NCBI RefSeq assembly: GCF_023161665.1
Contig: NZ_JALNTW010000020.1
Coordinates: forward strand, 1 to 64,000
DNA length: 64,000 nucleotides
Reading direction: 5' to 3'
Source: Shewanella sp. 1CM18E
Lineage (GTDB): Bacteria; Pseudomonadota; Gammaproteobacteria; Enterobacterales; Shewanellaceae
In this document: positions 18,653-30,441 of the stretch, piece after piece
Position numbering within the stretch: the stretch's first letter is position 1
How the letters are laid out: each line of letters starts with the position of its first letter
Translations under genes and position numbers: made by a program
Notes under the pieces: model-generated
What the model was told of the DNA's origin: nothing
Database searches by the model: none
Seen by the model: the letters and a program-made list of their open reading frames with translations, nothing else

Positions 18653-18670
18653 ATATTAGTCTTTGCTGGT

Positions 18671-18697
18671 AAAAGGGGCCTTTCAGGCCCTTTTTTT
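18671..18697 (+). terminator. Terminator after lrp
   Basis: GGGCCT and AGGCCC form the stem, with four A upstream and seven T downstream. Confidence 0.9.
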
Positions 18698-18841
18698 ATC
18701 GAAAACGATGAATGATACAAAGTGTTGCAAAATCCCCTAGTGAATAGTTATGCAACCATAAGTGAAAGTAGCAAACGCTGCAAAAAGTCTTAAATTCTGG
18801 TATCTTGTCCCTAATTAACATTTTTTAGTGTAGGTTTTCCA

Positions 18842-21445
18842 TTGTCCAAGGGAAATAGCGTTAAAACCCTATCTGGTATTCAACGATTACTGGAAGGTAG
18901 TCTTATTATTTGTTGCATGTTAGCAACCTACGTCTTAATCGCATTAAGCAGTTTTCACTCATCTGATCCAGGTTGGAGTCAGTCGCATTTTGACGGTGAA
19001 ATTCAAAACCTAACCGGCGCAGTAGGGGCATGGCTTGCTGATGTGCTGTTTTATTTCTTTGGTTATTGTGCCTATATCATTCCCATTATTATCGCCCTAA
19101 CAGGCTGGTTGTTATTTAAGCGAACGCATAAGTTGCTGGAAATAGACTACTTTTCAGTTGGACTTCGATTAATTGGTTTTTTATTAATCGTACTAAGCCT
19201 TGCTGCACTAGGAAGTATGAATGCTAATGGCATTTATGGATTTTCTGCAGGCGGAGTCGCTGGTGATGTCATAGCTGAGGCGATGCTACCGTACTTTAAT
19301 AAACTAGGTACCACACTACTTTTACTGTGTTTTGTCGGTGCAGGTTTTACATTATTAACTGGCATTAGTTGGTTGACTGTTATTGATATGACAGGCTATG
19401 CAACTATATGGCTATTTAAAGCAATTAAGAATTTACCTAGTCGCTTTAAACCAGATATCGGTGACACTGAAGATACTCGTGGTTTTTTATCAGTTGTAGA
19501 ACGATTTAAAGAACGTCGCAATGCCCAGCATGAAGAGGCTGACGATGATGAATATGACGATGAAGAAGACCATGATGACAAACAGCGCGCTTCTATTGTT
19601 GAAACCAAAGCTAAGCAAACAAGTGTTAATCGAGTTGAACCTAAGTTAGCGTCAACAGGCGAGGCAAGAGTTGAGCCTAAGATAGTTAATAGTATTTTGC
19701 CTATTGAGAGTGAGCAAGAAGCGGAAGTCCCTGCGCCATGGGTTGCCCACACTGCAGAGCATCAATCTGATGTAGAAATTATCGATTTTGATAACACAAC
19801 TTCAGTTGGCTCGGCCAGCATACCTGCAGCTACAAGTCATTCTGCCCCGGCAGCGTCTAGCGCTAATGCAAATGATAAAGTAAAGATTGTTGATGGTATT
19901 GTTGTACTTCCTGGTCAAGAGGAAGAGCAACAACGTGCGCCATTAACACCGTTACCTTGTATTTCATTACTTGATATACCTGATCGTAAGAAAAATCCAA
20001 TTAGCGAAGAAGAACTCGAACAAATCGGTAAACTGGTAGAAGTAAAGCTGGCTGACTTTAACATTACTGCTAACGTAGTTGGAGTATATCCAGGCCCAGT
20101 TGTAACACGCTTCGAGCTAGAATTAGCACCGGGTATTAAAGCGTCGAAAATTACCAACCTTTCAAAAGATTTGGCGCGCTCCCTGTTAGCTGAAAACGTA
20201 CGTGTTGTTGAAGTTATCCCTGGTAAAGCATATGTGGGTCTCGAGTTACCTAATAAGTTCCGTGAAACCGTATTCATGCGTGATGTGCTCGATTGCGCTG
20301 AGTTTAGGGACGATCCATCACATTTAAGTATGGTGCTAGGCGCAGATATCGGCGGCAAACCCGTTATTGTTGACCTTGGTAAAATGCCACACTTACTGGT
20401 AGCGGGTACAACAGGTTCTGGTAAATCAGTAGGTGTAAACGTAATGATCACCAGCCTGCTTTATAAGTCAGGCCCTGATGACGTGCGCTTTATTATGATT
20501 GACCCTAAGATGCTTGAATTATCCGTTTATGAAGGGATCCCGCACTTATTATGTGAGGTAGTAACCGACATGAAAGAAGCGTCTAACGCATTAAGATGGT
20601 GCGTTGGGGAGATGGAGCGTCGCTATAAATTGATGTCTGCGCTTGGCGTGCGTAACTTAAAAGGTTACAACGCAAAAATTAAAGAAGCAAAAGCTGCTGG
20701 ACAACCAATTGTCGACCCACTTTGGAAAGCCTCTGACAGTATGGACGCAGAAGCACCAGAGCTTGATAAACTGCCTTCAATTGTTGTTGTCGTTGACGAA
20801 TTTGCTGACATGATGATGATTGTCGGTAAAAAAGTAGAAGAGCTCATTGCACGTATTGCCCAGAAAGCACGTGCTGCAGGTATCCATTTGATTTTGGCAA
20901 CACAAAGACCATCGGTTGATGTTATCACTGGTTTGATTAAAGCAAACATTCCAACTCGTATGGCGTTCCAAGTTTCTTCTCGCATAGACTCAAGAACCAT
21001 TTTGGATCAGCAAGGTGCTGAAACGTTACTCGGTATGGGTGACATGCTTTATCTACCTCCAGGCACAAGCGTACCTAACCGAGTACATGGTGCATTTATC
21101 GATGATCATGAAGTTCATAAAGTAGTTGCCGATTGGCATGCTCGTGGCAAGCCACAGTATATAGATGAAATTTTACAAGGCTCTGCGGAAGGAGAGCAAG
21201 TCTTGCTGCCGGGTGAAGCAAGTGAGTCTGAAGAAGACGTTGATGCTTTATATGATGAAGCTGTGGCATTTGTAACCCAAACTCGTCGCGGCTCGATTTC
21301 AAGTGTACAACGTAAATTTAAGATTGGTTATAACCGTGCTGCACGTATTATTGAGCAGATGGAACTTCAAGGCGTGGTAAGTGCCCAAGGTCATAATGGT
21401 AATCGTGAAGTACTTGCGCCACCACCACCAAAAGATTACGTATAG
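18842..21445 (+). CDS. ftsK: DNA translocase FtsK
   Basis: FtsK anchors at the division septum, pumps DNA towards dif and activates XerCD to resolve chromosome dimers. The 867-aa protein has four N-terminal membrane segments (about residues 18-185), a short acidic and Ala/Ser-rich linker (about 215-370) and the RecA-like motor. The motor shows Walker [11 protein letters not shown] near residue 521 and Walker [12 protein letters not shown] near 646. The C-terminal gamma winged helix follows (about 795-860, with [19 protein letters not shown]). The linker is much shorter than in E. coli FtsK (1329 aa). The start is TTG at 18842. Its target site dif is in this same window at 48049-48076. Confidence 0.96.
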   Translation: MSKGNSVKTLSGIQRLLEGSLIICCMLATYVLIALSSFHSSDPGWSQSHFDGEIQNLTGAVGAWLADVLFYFFGYCAYIIPIIIALTGWLLFKRTHKLLEIDYFSVGLRLIGFLLIVLSLAALGSMNANGIYGFSAGGVAGDVIAEAMLPYFNKLGTTLLLLCFVGAGFTLLTGISWLTVIDMTGYATIWLFKAIKNLPSRFKPDIGDTEDTRGFLSVVERFKERRNAQHEEADDDEYDDEEDHDDKQRASIVETKAKQTSVNRVEPKLASTGEARVEPKIVNSILPIESEQEAEVPAPWVAHTAEHQSDVEIIDFDNTTSVGSASIPAATSHSAPAASSANANDKVKIVDGIVVLPGQEEEQQRAPLTPLPCISLLDIPDRKKNPISEEELEQIGKLVEVKLADFNITANVVGVYPGPVVTRFELELAPGIKASKITNLSKDLARSLLAENVRVVEVIPGKAYVGLELPNKFRETVFMRDVLDCAEFRDDPSHLSMVLGADIGGKPVIVDLGKMPHLLVAGTTGSGKSVGVNVMITSLLYKSGPDDVRFIMIDPKMLELSVYEGIPHLLCEVVTDMKEASNALRWCVGEMERRYKLMSALGVRNLKGYNAKIKEAKAAGQPIVDPLWKASDSMDAEAPELDKLPSIVVVVDEFADMMMIVGKKVEELIARIAQKARAAGIHLILATQRPSVDVITGLIKANIPTRMAFQVSSRIDSRTILDQQGAETLLGMGDMLYLPPGTSVPNRVHGAFIDDHEVHKVVADWHARGKPQYIDEILQGSAEGEQVLLPGEASESEEDVDALYDEAVAFVTQTRRGSISSVQRKFKIGYNRAARIIEQMELQGVVSAQGHNGNREVLAPPPPKDYV

Positions 21446-21515
21446 TTACATTGAGAATATCACCAAAGAATTATTTCAGTGTTAACCCCAAAAAGGGGTT
21501 AACTCGGAGACTAAA

Positions 21516-22142
21516 ATGAAAAAAATACTAACTATTGCAATGCTAAGCCTGCCTATGTTTTGCCAAACTTCAGCATTTGCATCTGCGTCGGACGATTTAA
21601 AACTTAAGTTGGCCGAAATTAGCAGTTTAAAAGCTAACTTCAACCAAAAAGTAACTGACATTAATGACAAAGTGATTCAAACAGGTGAGGGAGTATTTGC
21701 GCTTTCACAACCAAATCAATTCTACTGGCATTTAACCGCGCCAGATGAATCACTTATTGTCGCCGACGGTACTGATGTTTGGGTTTATAACCCTTTTGCA
21801 GAAGAAGTATCTGTGATGGACATAAATCAAGCAATTAATGCATCTCCTATCGCATTGCTAGTTCATTCTGATGATTCAACTTGGTCACAATATAATGTTA
21901 CTCAAAGCAATAATTGTTTTGATATTAGCCCTAAGGACACAGATAGCGGCGTGTCTGAAGTACAAGTCTGCTTCAATGGTACTGAACTGACCCAAATGGT
22001 CTTAACCGATCAGCAAGGCAATATCAGTGACTTTACACTGACGGATCAGCATGTGATTGCCGAGCAAGATAAAGATCTATTTAAGTTTATTGTTCCAGAT
22101 GACGTTGATATTGACGATCAACGCTTAAAATTAACTAATTAA
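21516..22142 (+). CDS. lolA: Outer-membrane lipoprotein carrier protein LolA
   Basis: LolA is the periplasmic chaperone that carries lipoproteins from LolCDE to LolB. The 208-aa precursor has a signal peptide ending in SAFASA (about residue 24). Family features follow: the early FNQKVTD strand, [19 protein letters not shown] and [11 protein letters not shown]. It lies 70 bp after ftsK and 9 bp before rarA, an arrangement conserved in gammaproteobacteria. RBS GGAG precedes the ATG. A small hairpin (AACCCC, CAAAAA-type loop, GGGGTT) sits in the ftsK-lolA gap. Confidence 0.95.
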   Translation: MKKILTIAMLSLPMFCQTSAFASASDDLKLKLAEISSLKANFNQKVTDINDKVIQTGEGVFALSQPNQFYWHLTAPDESLIVADGTDVWVYNPFAEEVSVMDINQAINASPIALLVHSDDSTWSQYNVTQSNNCFDISPKDTDSGVSEVQVCFNGTELTQMVLTDQQGNISDFTLTDQHVIAEQDKDLFKFIVPDDVDIDDQRLKLTN

Positions 22143-22151
22143 GAGTTCAAA

Positions 22152-23483
22152 GTGTCTAGTTTTAGCTTCGATTTTGCACCGGATTTTAGACCATTGGCCG
22201 CGCGTATGCGGCCTGAAAAGTTAGAGCAATATATTGGTCAGGCGCACCTCTTAGGTGAGGGCAAGCCATTGCGCCAAGCCCTAGAGGCAGGTCGTGCTCA
22301 CTCTATGATGTTTTGGGGGCCGCCAGGTACAGGTAAAACGACACTTGCAGAGCTCGTCGCGCATTATGCTAATGCACATGTAGAGCGGATTTCAGCGGTA
22401 ACCTCGGGCGTTAAAGAGATCCGTAGCGCTATTGAGCACGCTAAAAGTGTCGCCCAATCTCGGGGGCAACGTACACTGCTATTCGTTGATGAAGTGCATA
22501 GATTCAATAAAAGCCAGCAAGATGCCTTCTTGCCATTTATTGAAGATGGCACGGTTATTTTTATCGGAGCGACCACTGAAAACCCGTCATTTGAAATCAA
22601 TAACGCACTGCTGTCTCGAGCTCGAGTTTATTTAATCAAGCAGCTCGAGCCACAAGAGATCACCCAAATAGTGCAGCAAGCGCTTGAAGATGAAGAGCGC
22701 GGCTTAGGTAAACGCAAGTTATTAATGCCACCCGATGTGGCAATTAAGCTTGCACAAACCTGTGACGGTGATGCTCGAAAAGCACTTAATTTAGTCGAGT
22801 TGATGAGCGATATGCTCAAAGATGGTGAAGCATTCACCGAGCAAATGATTATTGAAGTCGCTGGGCAACAGCTTGCGGGTTTTGATAAAAACGGCGATCA
22901 GTATTACGACTTAATTTCCGCAGTACATAAATCCATTCGTGGTTCAGCGCCTGATGCAGCGCTTTATTGGTATTGCCGTATGTTAGAAGGCGGTTGCGAC
23001 CCTTTATATATCGGCAGGCGTTTACTGGCTATCGCATCGGAAGATATTGGTAACGCAGATCCTATGGCGATGACAGTTGCCGTTAATGCTTGGGAGTGTT
23101 TTCACCGAGTCGGGCCATCAGAAGGCGAGCGAGCGATTGCACAAGCAGTGCTATATTTAGCAAGTGCACCAAAAAGTAACGCGGTTTATACCGCATTTGC
23201 TCAGGCTCGGCAGCTTGCTCGAGAAACAGGGCATGAACCAGTACCCGAGCACCTGCGTAATGCGCCAACTAAACTGATGAAAGAAATTGGCTATGGACAA
23301 GGTTATCGTTATGCCCACGACGAGCCTAATGCATACGCCAGCGGTGAAAAATACTTGCCAGCTGCGCTAGGTGAACAGCGTTTTTACTATCCAACCGAAC
23401 GTGGATTTGAAAAGCGTATTAAAGATAAGTTGGCGCAACTAAAGCATTTAGATGAACAAAGTGAGGTCAAAAGATATGAATAA
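22152..23483 (+). CDS. rarA: Replication-associated recombination protein RarA (MgsA)
   Basis: RarA is a clamp-loader-like AAA+ ATPase acting at stalled replication forks and interacting with SSB. The 443-aa product has Walker [10 protein letters not shown] near residue 58, Walker [13 protein letters not shown] near 115, sensor 1 [10 protein letters not shown] and the C-terminal MgsA tetramerisation domain. The start is GTG, 9 bp after lolA. Its stop overlaps the crcB start by 8 bp, so the two are translationally coupled. Confidence 0.95.
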   Translation: MSSFSFDFAPDFRPLAARMRPEKLEQYIGQAHLLGEGKPLRQALEAGRAHSMMFWGPPGTGKTTLAELVAHYANAHVERISAVTSGVKEIRSAIEHAKSVAQSRGQRTLLFVDEVHRFNKSQQDAFLPFIEDGTVIFIGATTENPSFEINNALLSRARVYLIKQLEPQEITQIVQQALEDEERGLGKRKLLMPPDVAIKLAQTCDGDARKALNLVELMSDMLKDGEAFTEQMIIEVAGQQLAGFDKNGDQYYDLISAVHKSIRGSAPDAALYWYCRMLEGGCDPLYIGRRLLAIASEDIGNADPMAMTVAVNAWECFHRVGPSEGERAIAQAVLYLASAPKSNAVYTAFAQARQLARETGHEPVPEHLRNAPTKLMKEIGYGQGYRYAHDEPNAYASGEKYLPAALGEQRFYYPTERGFEKRIKDKLAQLKHLDEQSEVKRYE

Positions 23484-23850
23484 TGTTCTTTTTGTCGCCT
23501 TAGGCGGATCAATTGGTGCAGTTTTTCGTTATCTTATCTCATTATTGATGCTTCAGGTATTTGGTAGTGGATTTCCTTTTGGTACACTGATGGTCAATAT
23601 CTTAGGTTCGTTTCTAATGGGGGTGATTTTTGCCCTTGGCCAAGTAAGCGAACTTAGCCCAGAGATTAAGGCGTTTATTGGTGTGGGTATGCTAGGTGCT
23701 CTCACTACGTTTTCAACTTTTTCCAATGAAACTTTATTGCTGATGCAAGAAGGTTATTTGGTAAAAGCCATATTGAATGTTGTTGTTAATGTTGGCGTGT
23801 GTATATTCGTCGTGTATCTCGGACAACAATTAGTGTTTTCTCGTTTTTAA
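23476..23850 (+). CDS. crcB: Fluoride ion channel CrcB/Fluc
   Basis: CrcB exports fluoride as a dual-topology dimer in the inner membrane. The 124-aa product has four membrane segments, the family motif [10 protein letters not shown] and the pore segment [12 protein letters not shown] with the Phe and Thr residues that line the fluoride path. I start at the ATG at 23476, inside the end of rarA with AGGTCAAAAG just upstream. The longer in-frame start at 23452 would lie further inside rarA. There is no room for a fluoride riboswitch before it. Confidence 0.94.
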   Translation: MNNVLFVALGGSIGAVFRYLISLLMLQVFGSGFPFGTLMVNILGSFLMGVIFALGQVSELSPEIKAFIGVGMLGALTTFSTFSNETLLLMQEGYLVKAILNVVVNVGVCIFVVYLGQQLVFSRF

Positions 23851-23865
23851 CTATTAAGATAATAA

Positions 23866-25155
<1,290 letters not shown>

Positions 25156-25184
25156 TCGATTTTTAGCGATCCCAACGAAATATT

Positions 25185-25216
25185 AAAAGCCTTCAACGAA
25201 TGTTGAAGGCTTTTTT
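25185..25216 (+). terminator. Terminator after serS
   Basis: AAAAGCCTTCAAC pairs with GTTGAAGGCTTTT around a 4-nt loop. Confidence 0.92.
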
Positions 25217-25486
25217 ATTGTTTATTTATAATATTGATAACGTTTAAGTTTAATTTCAAACTAGCTGTGTTTTTACTTAAAATTTATTCACTTTGATGAA
25301 TTTACACATTTGTCGATATTGCTCGATATTATTGATAAATAGCCAGTTAAGTAGGGGATATATTAAGGAACCTTTGCCTAAGCCGCATTTATTACTATTA
25401 GTCTTAAATGCCTCTTTCTCCGAAAAGGCTTCAATGTTATAACTACACGCGAAAACCCTACACTTCTAATATTTAGGAAAGCCGTC

Positions 25487-26680
25487 ATGATATTTTCCCA
25501 GGTTGAACTGGCCCCAGCCGATCCAATTTTAGGCTTAACAGATGCATTTAAAGCTGACGTTCGCGAAGAAAAAGTGAACTTAGGTGTTGGTATTTATAAA
25601 GATGAATCCGGCCAGACGCCTATCCTAAAATCAGTTAAGTTTGCTGAAGAAAAATTATTAGCGACTGAAAAAAGCAAAAGTTACTTAGGCATGGAAGGTG
25701 TTGAAGCTTACAACCGTGCTGTTCAGAGTTTATTGTTTGGTGCTGAGCATAGTGTTGTTACAGATAGCCGTGCATTAACTGCTCAAGCACCGGGCGGTAC
25801 AGGTTCTTTACGCGTTGCAGCTGAATTTTTAGTCCGTCACACTGATTCTAAAAAGATCTGGATCAGTAATCCAACTTGGGCAAACCATAACAATATTTTT
25901 AGCACCGCAGGCTTAGAAATCGCTGAATACACCTATTATAAGGCCGAAACTCATTCTCTTGATTTCGATGCTATGGTTAGCGATTTAGAAACGGCGCAAC
26001 AAGGTGATTTGGTGCTGCTACATGGTTGTTGTCATAACCCAACAGGTATCGACTTAAATAACCAGCAATGGCAACAAATAGCTGAACTTTGTTTAGCTAA
26101 GGGCTTAGTGCCACTATTTGATTTTGCATACCAAGGTTTTGGTGCTGGCGTTGAAGAAGATGCACAAGGCTTACGAATTGTTGCCAATACAGTACCAGAG
26201 CTAATAGTTGCAAACTCATTCTCGAAAAACTTCGGTTTGTATAATGAGCGTATTGGAGCAGTAACGGTAGTTGGCTCAACTAGCCAAGAAACGGTTAACG
26301 CATTTAGTCAAATTAAGAGCACTATTCGCGCGTCATATTCAAACCCACCAGCGCACGGTGCGTTAATTGTTAGCACCATCCTAGAAGATGCGGCGCTTAA
26401 ACAATTATGGCATGACGAGCTGCAAGAGATGCGTGAGCGTATTGCTGAAATGCGTACACTGTTTGTTGAGTCACTAAAAGCTGCTGGTGTTACCCAGAAC
26501 TTTGATTTTATTTCTAATCAAAACGGTATGTTTAGTTTTTCAGGCTTAAGCAAAGAGCAAGTAAACCGTCTACGTGATGAGTTTGCTGTTTATATTGTTG
26601 GCTCAGGTCGTATCAGTGTTGCAGGTATGACTAAGACTAATATGCCAGTGATTTGCGCAGCAATTGCCAAAGTGCTGTAA
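25487..26680 (+). CDS. Aromatic/aspartate aminotransferase (TyrB/AspC type)
   Basis: A 397-aa PLP-dependent class I aminotransferase of the AspC/TyrB subgroup, moving amino groups between aspartate or aromatic amino acids and 2-oxoglutarate. Visible features are GVGIYKDE, QAPGGTGSLR, the cofactor region HGCCHNPTG, LFDFAYQGFG, and the PLP lysine in ANSFSKNFGLYNER. The C-terminal arginine in GSGRISVAG binds the substrate carboxylate. Sequence alone does not separate TyrB from AspC; I lean to TyrB. It has its own promoter region and a terminator shared with the convergent YvcK-like gene. Confidence 0.92.
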   Translation: MIFSQVELAPADPILGLTDAFKADVREEKVNLGVGIYKDESGQTPILKSVKFAEEKLLATEKSKSYLGMEGVEAYNRAVQSLLFGAEHSVVTDSRALTAQAPGGTGSLRVAAEFLVRHTDSKKIWISNPTWANHNNIFSTAGLEIAEYTYYKAETHSLDFDAMVSDLETAQQGDLVLLHGCCHNPTGIDLNNQQWQQIAELCLAKGLVPLFDFAYQGFGAGVEEDAQGLRIVANTVPELIVANSFSKNFGLYNERIGAVTVVGSTSQETVNAFSQIKSTIRASYSNPPAHGALIVSTILEDAALKQLWHDELQEMRERIAEMRTLFVESLKAAGVTQNFDFISNQNGMFSFSGLSKEQVNRLRDEFAVYIVGSGRISVAGMTKTNMPVICAAIAKVL

Positions 26681-26696
26681 GTTACTCGCTAAACTC

Positions 26697-26721
26697 AAAA
26701 AGGACCTAAGGGTCCTTTTTT
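26697..26721. terminator. Bidirectional terminator
   Basis: AAAAAGGACC and GGTCCTTTTT surround CTAAG, between two convergent genes. Confidence 0.9.
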
Positions 26722-26759
26722 GTCATTTGTAACCTCAACGATTGTTGCTTCAGCGTAAG

Positions 26760-27686
26760 TTAAGCTGATTCAATATTCGCGTCGGCTAAGCAAGCATTCT
26801 GACTAACCATATAAGATAAAGCGTCAGCGAGTGCTTGTCGGTCGTGTAAGCCTATATGATGGCTGCTTCTTAACGGATAGTAGCTGACATTTCCATCTTG
26901 GTAAGAGTGCTCACCATGACACAAAATTTGGTCAATTATCTTGAGACCAAGCACTTGATGGCACCAACTGATTTTTTGCGCCAAACTGCAATCTGCGATA
27001 GGAGAGGGTTCTTTTGTTAAGTTGTCGATTAAAATGACTTCGGCGTTAGACTGCGCCAATGCATTAGCTATTCTAGGTAATAGTAGTGGCGGCATGACAC
27101 TCGTTAAGAAGCTACCAGGCCCCAATATAATGAGCTCTGCTGATTTTATCGCTTCGCAGGCTTCATTAGTGGCTTCGACTTGAGGATCGAGCGAAAGCGC
27201 AATAGGTGTATCCTGCATTTTATCAACGTTGGTCTCGCCAAATACGCTTTTACCACAGGCTTGCATTGCTACAAGATGGGTTGGCTCCTCAGACATAGGG
27301 ATAAGGCGCGTATCAATATTTAAAAAGGTTCTTACCAAGTTAACTGCATCTAAAGGACGAACGCATAGCTCGTCGAGCGCCATTAACATTAAATTGCCAA
27401 GGTTATGGCCGGTTAATTCACTTTCACCGTTAAAGCGGTATTCAAATAGCAGCGAGCCAATCGATGGTCGTCTTGCTAACTGAGTTAAGCAGTTACGTAG
27501 GTCTCCCCATGCGATACAATCTTTTTCCGCACGAAGACGACCAGTAGAGCCACCGTTATCTGTAGTCGTTACTATCCCTGTAAGCTTTGGGCCTAAAAAT
27601 GATAATGCTGAGAGAACTCGGCCAAGACCATGTCCGCCACCTATGGCTACCACATGATTGTATTGATTCAGCCTATTTGATTTCAT
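26760..27686 (-). CDS. YvcK/CofD-family gluconeogenesis-factor-like protein
   Basis: A 308-aa member of the YvcK (E. coli YbhK) family. In Bacillus and mycobacteria it binds UDP-sugars and affects cell-wall precursor allocation; its role in gammaproteobacteria is unclear. The N-terminal Rossmann-like start VVAIGGGHGLGRVL, TTDNGGSTGRLR and GHNLGNLML are family signatures. I start at the ATG at 27686 (AAGGAG upstream), which places that glycine motif about 15 residues in. The longer open frame adds 30 unrelated residues. It diverges from bax. Confidence 0.85.
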   Translation of the reverse strand: MKSNRLNQYNHVVAIGGGHGLGRVLSALSFLGPKLTGIVTTTDNGGSTGRLRAEKDCIAWGDLRNCLTQLARRPSIGSLLFEYRFNGESELTGHNLGNLMLMALDELCVRPLDAVNLVRTFLNIDTRLIPMSEEPTHLVAMQACGKSVFGETNVDKMQDTPIALSLDPQVEATNEACEAIKSAELIILGPGSFLTSVMPPLLLPRIANALAQSNAEVILIDNLTKEPSPIADCSLAQKISWCHQVLGLKIIDQILCHGEHSYQDGNVSYYPLRSSHHIGLHDRQALADALSYMVSQNACLADANIESA

Positions 27687-27845
27687 TGCAGGGGGTCTCC
27701 TTCCTGAATACCCAAAATAATGAGTTAAAAACGAATTATACATAAATTCGCAAATATTTTCGCGATGTATTATCAAGGCTAGCTAGCATATAATGGCAAA
27801 AAGCTTTAAATCACGTATTGCATTCAATTCGATAAAGGAGAATGA

Positions 27846-28673
27846 GTGAAAACAGGCAAAATTGGTCTATTTACCATCGCAATAGGGCTAGTCATTGTGC
27901 TATTCCTTTGGATCAAAATAGTTTTTATTCCGTCAGAAGACGAAAAGGTGCAACAGTTAGGTAAAGCAGTAAAAAATACTGCCGTGGCTAATGTTGTTCC
28001 TGACTTTGCTGCAATTAAAGTCGTTAGCGAAAAAAAGGCCGCTTTTTTTGATTTTTTAAGACCATCAATTAGACACCAAAATGCGGTTATTCAGGACGAA
28101 CGCGACTTTCTAATCAACATTCGCAATCAAATTGTTAACGCAAAAGAATTGACCGATGCAGATGAGTTCCGTTTACAGCAGATCTCAGAGAAGTATCAAT
28201 ACACATTAAGAAGTTTAACCTTGGCTAACATAGATACATTGCTTGTTCGGGTTGATGTTATTCCTGAAGAAATGGTGCTTATCCAGGCAGCAAATGAAAC
28301 GGGTTGGGGCACGTCACGATTTGCACGAGAAGGACTTAACTTTTTTGGCCAATGGTGCTTTAGAAAAGGTTGTGGTTTAGTACCGCAATCCCGAACTCAA
28401 GGGTTATCTCACGAAGTCGCCTTATTTAAGACTGTTGAAGACTCAGTAGCTTCATATATGCGCAACTTAAATTCAAATGCTGCTTACTCGTTATTACGTT
28501 CAATTCGAGCTGATTTACGTGCACAAAACAAAACGCCACGAGCACAAGATCTCGTATACGGACTAATTAATTACTCTGAGCGTCAAGAAGCTTACATTGA
28601 TGAGCTACTTGAAATGCTACGCCAAAACCAACGATTTTTAGTGGATAACAATGAAAAAACAACTGCTGTTTAG
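27846..28673 (+). CDS. bax: Bax-like glucosaminidase-domain protein
   Basis: A 275-aa homologue of E. coli Bax, a predicted peptidoglycan N-acetylglucosaminidase-type hydrolase. It has an N-terminal membrane anchor (about residues 5-24) and a C-terminal lysozyme-like domain. The latter includes the likely catalytic Glu in AANETGWGTSRFA and the FFGQWCF and CGLVP segments. The start is GTG with AAGGAG upstream; an overlapping ATG four bases earlier is out of frame. Its 3' end overlaps the next gene by 23 bp, implying coupled expression. Confidence 0.88.
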   Translation: MKTGKIGLFTIAIGLVIVLFLWIKIVFIPSEDEKVQQLGKAVKNTAVANVVPDFAAIKVVSEKKAAFFDFLRPSIRHQNAVIQDERDFLINIRNQIVNAKELTDADEFRLQQISEKYQYTLRSLTLANIDTLLVRVDVIPEEMVLIQAANETGWGTSRFAREGLNFFGQWCFRKGCGLVPQSRTQGLSHEVALFKTVEDSVASYMRNLNSNAAYSLLRSIRADLRAQNKTPRAQDLVYGLINYSERQEAYIDELLEMLRQNQRFLVDNNEKTTAV

Positions 28674-29274
28674 CTGTATTTTATTAGGCTTTGCTAGTGC
28701 AAGCCAAGCTGCGCCTATATCTCTTGAGTATCAAGGTTTTTATCAGCGCCTGAAACAAGTGAATAAAGGAAACTATCAACTGGTTGAACTTGCCTTTTCG
28801 GTTTCAAAAGCCAATGGCTGCCATGTCAACAGTGGCACTATTACAACGGAAAAGGATTCATTTCCGTTAACGATCACCAAAGATCAGCGTCTATTCTTAC
28901 CTTACGACAGCCAGCTTAAATCTGATCGCGCGCTCATTAACCTAGATGTGCAAGGGAGTGCTGATACCTGCGCTATTGCTATGCAGGTTCGAGCTAAAAA
29001 TACTAAGCAGGAATATAGCCAAAGTGAGCTACAGCAGGTCGCTGCTGAAATGAATGCCTTACTTGACCGTATGCAAGGTTTTCCAATGCGTTATTTTGCT
29101 GCTGACATAGCAGGGTTAAATCTCGAGTTTGATGGCGATGCAACTGTATATATCGATGATAAAGCGATCCCAGTTACGGGTACCTACCGCCTAACAACCA
29201 GTGAGTTAAACGGTTTATCACGCTTAAAAACATCGGTACCTCCTAAGGTTATTAGCCCTTGGACTGCAAAGTAA
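28651..29274 (+). CDS. DUF2987-family exported protein
   Basis: A 207-aa precursor with a signal peptide (MKKQLLFSCILLGFASASQAA). The mature part fits the DUF2987 family of uncharacterised periplasmic proteins found in Shewanella and Vibrio. Two cysteines in the mature region (in GCHVNSG and ADTCAIA) could form a disulfide. It starts inside the 3' end of bax, so a role in envelope maintenance with Bax is a reasonable guess. No function is known. Confidence 0.75.
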   Translation: MKKQLLFSCILLGFASASQAAPISLEYQGFYQRLKQVNKGNYQLVELAFSVSKANGCHVNSGTITTEKDSFPLTITKDQRLFLPYDSQLKSDRALINLDVQGSADTCAIAMQVRAKNTKQEYSQSELQQVAAEMNALLDRMQGFPMRYFAADIAGLNLEFDGDATVYIDDKAIPVTGTYRLTTSELNGLSRLKTSVPPKVISPWTAK

Positions 29275-29300
29275 TTTTTCAGTTCTAATCGTGAGTTAAC

Positions 29301-29340
29301 AAAAAGCCCTGTAAGGCATATAGCTTTGCAGGGCTTTTTT
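29301..29340. terminator. Bidirectional terminator
   Basis: AAAAAGCCCTG and CAGGGCTTTTTT form the stem with a 17-nt internal loop, between the convergent DUF2987 gene and ttcA. Confidence 0.88.
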
Positions 29341-29425
29341 ATTATTTGAGTTAGTGCAATTAAACAGGTATCTGTTAGATTTCAAACGCTAAAATATGAA
29401 ACACATACTCAATTAAAAGTAGCGC

Positions 29426-30361
29426 TTAGTCTGGCGTATAAGTGCTGACTACATCAATGCGTGAAGCCGCATCTAAGTTAATGTGGCCATTGTTGGCTAC
29501 ATCGACAAAATCAAAAGCAGGCAAGTCTGATTCTGCTACATCACCACGCATAGGCGCATCAGGATCGCGTTGCAATGCTAAGAAGTCAAATTGCTCGCGG
29601 TCAACACCTTGTGACGGTGAGGTATTCTGCATTGCGGTAAAGATGGTTTCAATACGACCTGGGTGCTGCCTATCCCACTGCACAAGCATATCTTTAACTG
29701 CAGCACGTTTTAGGTTTTCTTGAGAACCACATAAGTTACACGGAATAATAGGGAAGCCTTTTAAACCTGCGTATTCAGCAATATCTTTTTCGCGGCAATA
29801 AGCTAATGGACGGATCACCATGTTTGCGCCATCATCAGACAATAGCTTAGGAGGCATTGCTTTCATTTTGCCAGCGAAAAACATGTTGAGGAACATGGTT
29901 TCGATAATGTCGTCTCTATGGTGGCCTAATGCAATTTTAGTGGCGCCAATTTTTTGTGCGAAACCATAAAGCGTACCACGACGTAGACGTGAGCATAATG
30001 AACAAGTCGTTTTGCCTTCAGGGATCTTCTCTTTAACGATAGAGTAAGTATCTTTTTCAAGAATATGGTATGCAACGCCTAGTGTGTCTAAGTATGCAGG
30101 CAAAATGTCTTCAGGAAAACCAGGTTGCTTTTGATCTAGGTTAACCGCAACAATTTCAAATTGGATTGGTGCACGTTTCTGAAGATTCAACAGAATATCA
30201 AGCATGGCGTAACTATCTTTACCGCCTGACAGACAGCACATAACACGATCGCCATTTTCAATCATGTTGTAATCACCAATTGCACGACCCACTTCAGCGC
30301 GTAAACGCTTCTGTAGTTTTGACATGCGGGTTACTTGTTTTGGAGTTAATTCTTCGGACAT
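29426..30361 (-). CDS. ttcA: tRNA 2-thiocytidine synthase TtcA
   Basis: TtcA thiolates cytidine 32 of certain tRNAs using ATP and an iron-sulfur cluster. The 311-aa product has the PP-loop [10 protein letters not shown] and two CxxC motifs ([10 protein letters not shown] and CNLCGSQ) that hold the cluster. The chosen ATG aligns with the E. coli N-terminus. However, the seven bases before it are all T, with no Shine-Dalgarno sequence, because a terminator-like hairpin abuts the start codon. It lies downstream of uspE. Confidence 0.95.
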   Translation of the reverse strand: MSEELTPKQVTRMSKLQKRLRAEVGRAIGDYNMIENGDRVMCCLSGGKDSYAMLDILLNLQKRAPIQFEIVAVNLDQKQPGFPEDILPAYLDTLGVAYHILEKDTYSIVKEKIPEGKTTCSLCSRLRRGTLYGFAQKIGATKIALGHHRDDIIETMFLNMFFAGKMKAMPPKLLSDDGANMVIRPLAYCREKDIAEYAGLKGFPIIPCNLCGSQENLKRAAVKDMLVQWDRQHPGRIETIFTAMQNTSPSQGVDREQFDFLALQRDPDAPMRGDVAESDLPAFDFVDVANNGHINLDAASRIDVVSTYTPD

Positions 30362-30399
30362 AAAAAAACGCGCCTAGTACACAATAGTTCAGGGCGCGT
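30362..30399 (-). terminator. Terminator-like hairpin between uspE and ttcA
   Basis: On the minus strand GGGCGCGT-type pairing (ACGCGCC with GGCGCGT) closes an 18-nt loop and runs into seven T. The last T touches the ttcA ATG. It probably terminates uspE and may also form the 5' leader of ttcA. Confidence 0.7.
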
Positions 30400-30441
30400 A
30401 TTATTCCAGCTTAATGGGCTTTGGTAAAGCCTAGAAAGTGG

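Noticed and set aside
19396-19752. Minus-strand ORF inside ftsK with a Ser-rich tract
   Set aside because: It mirrors the acidic GAT/GAA-rich linker of FtsK on the other strand and has no independent signal.
27842-27862. ATG four bases upstream of the bax start
   Set aside because: It is in a different frame that closes quickly; the GTG at 27846 gives the conserved protein.
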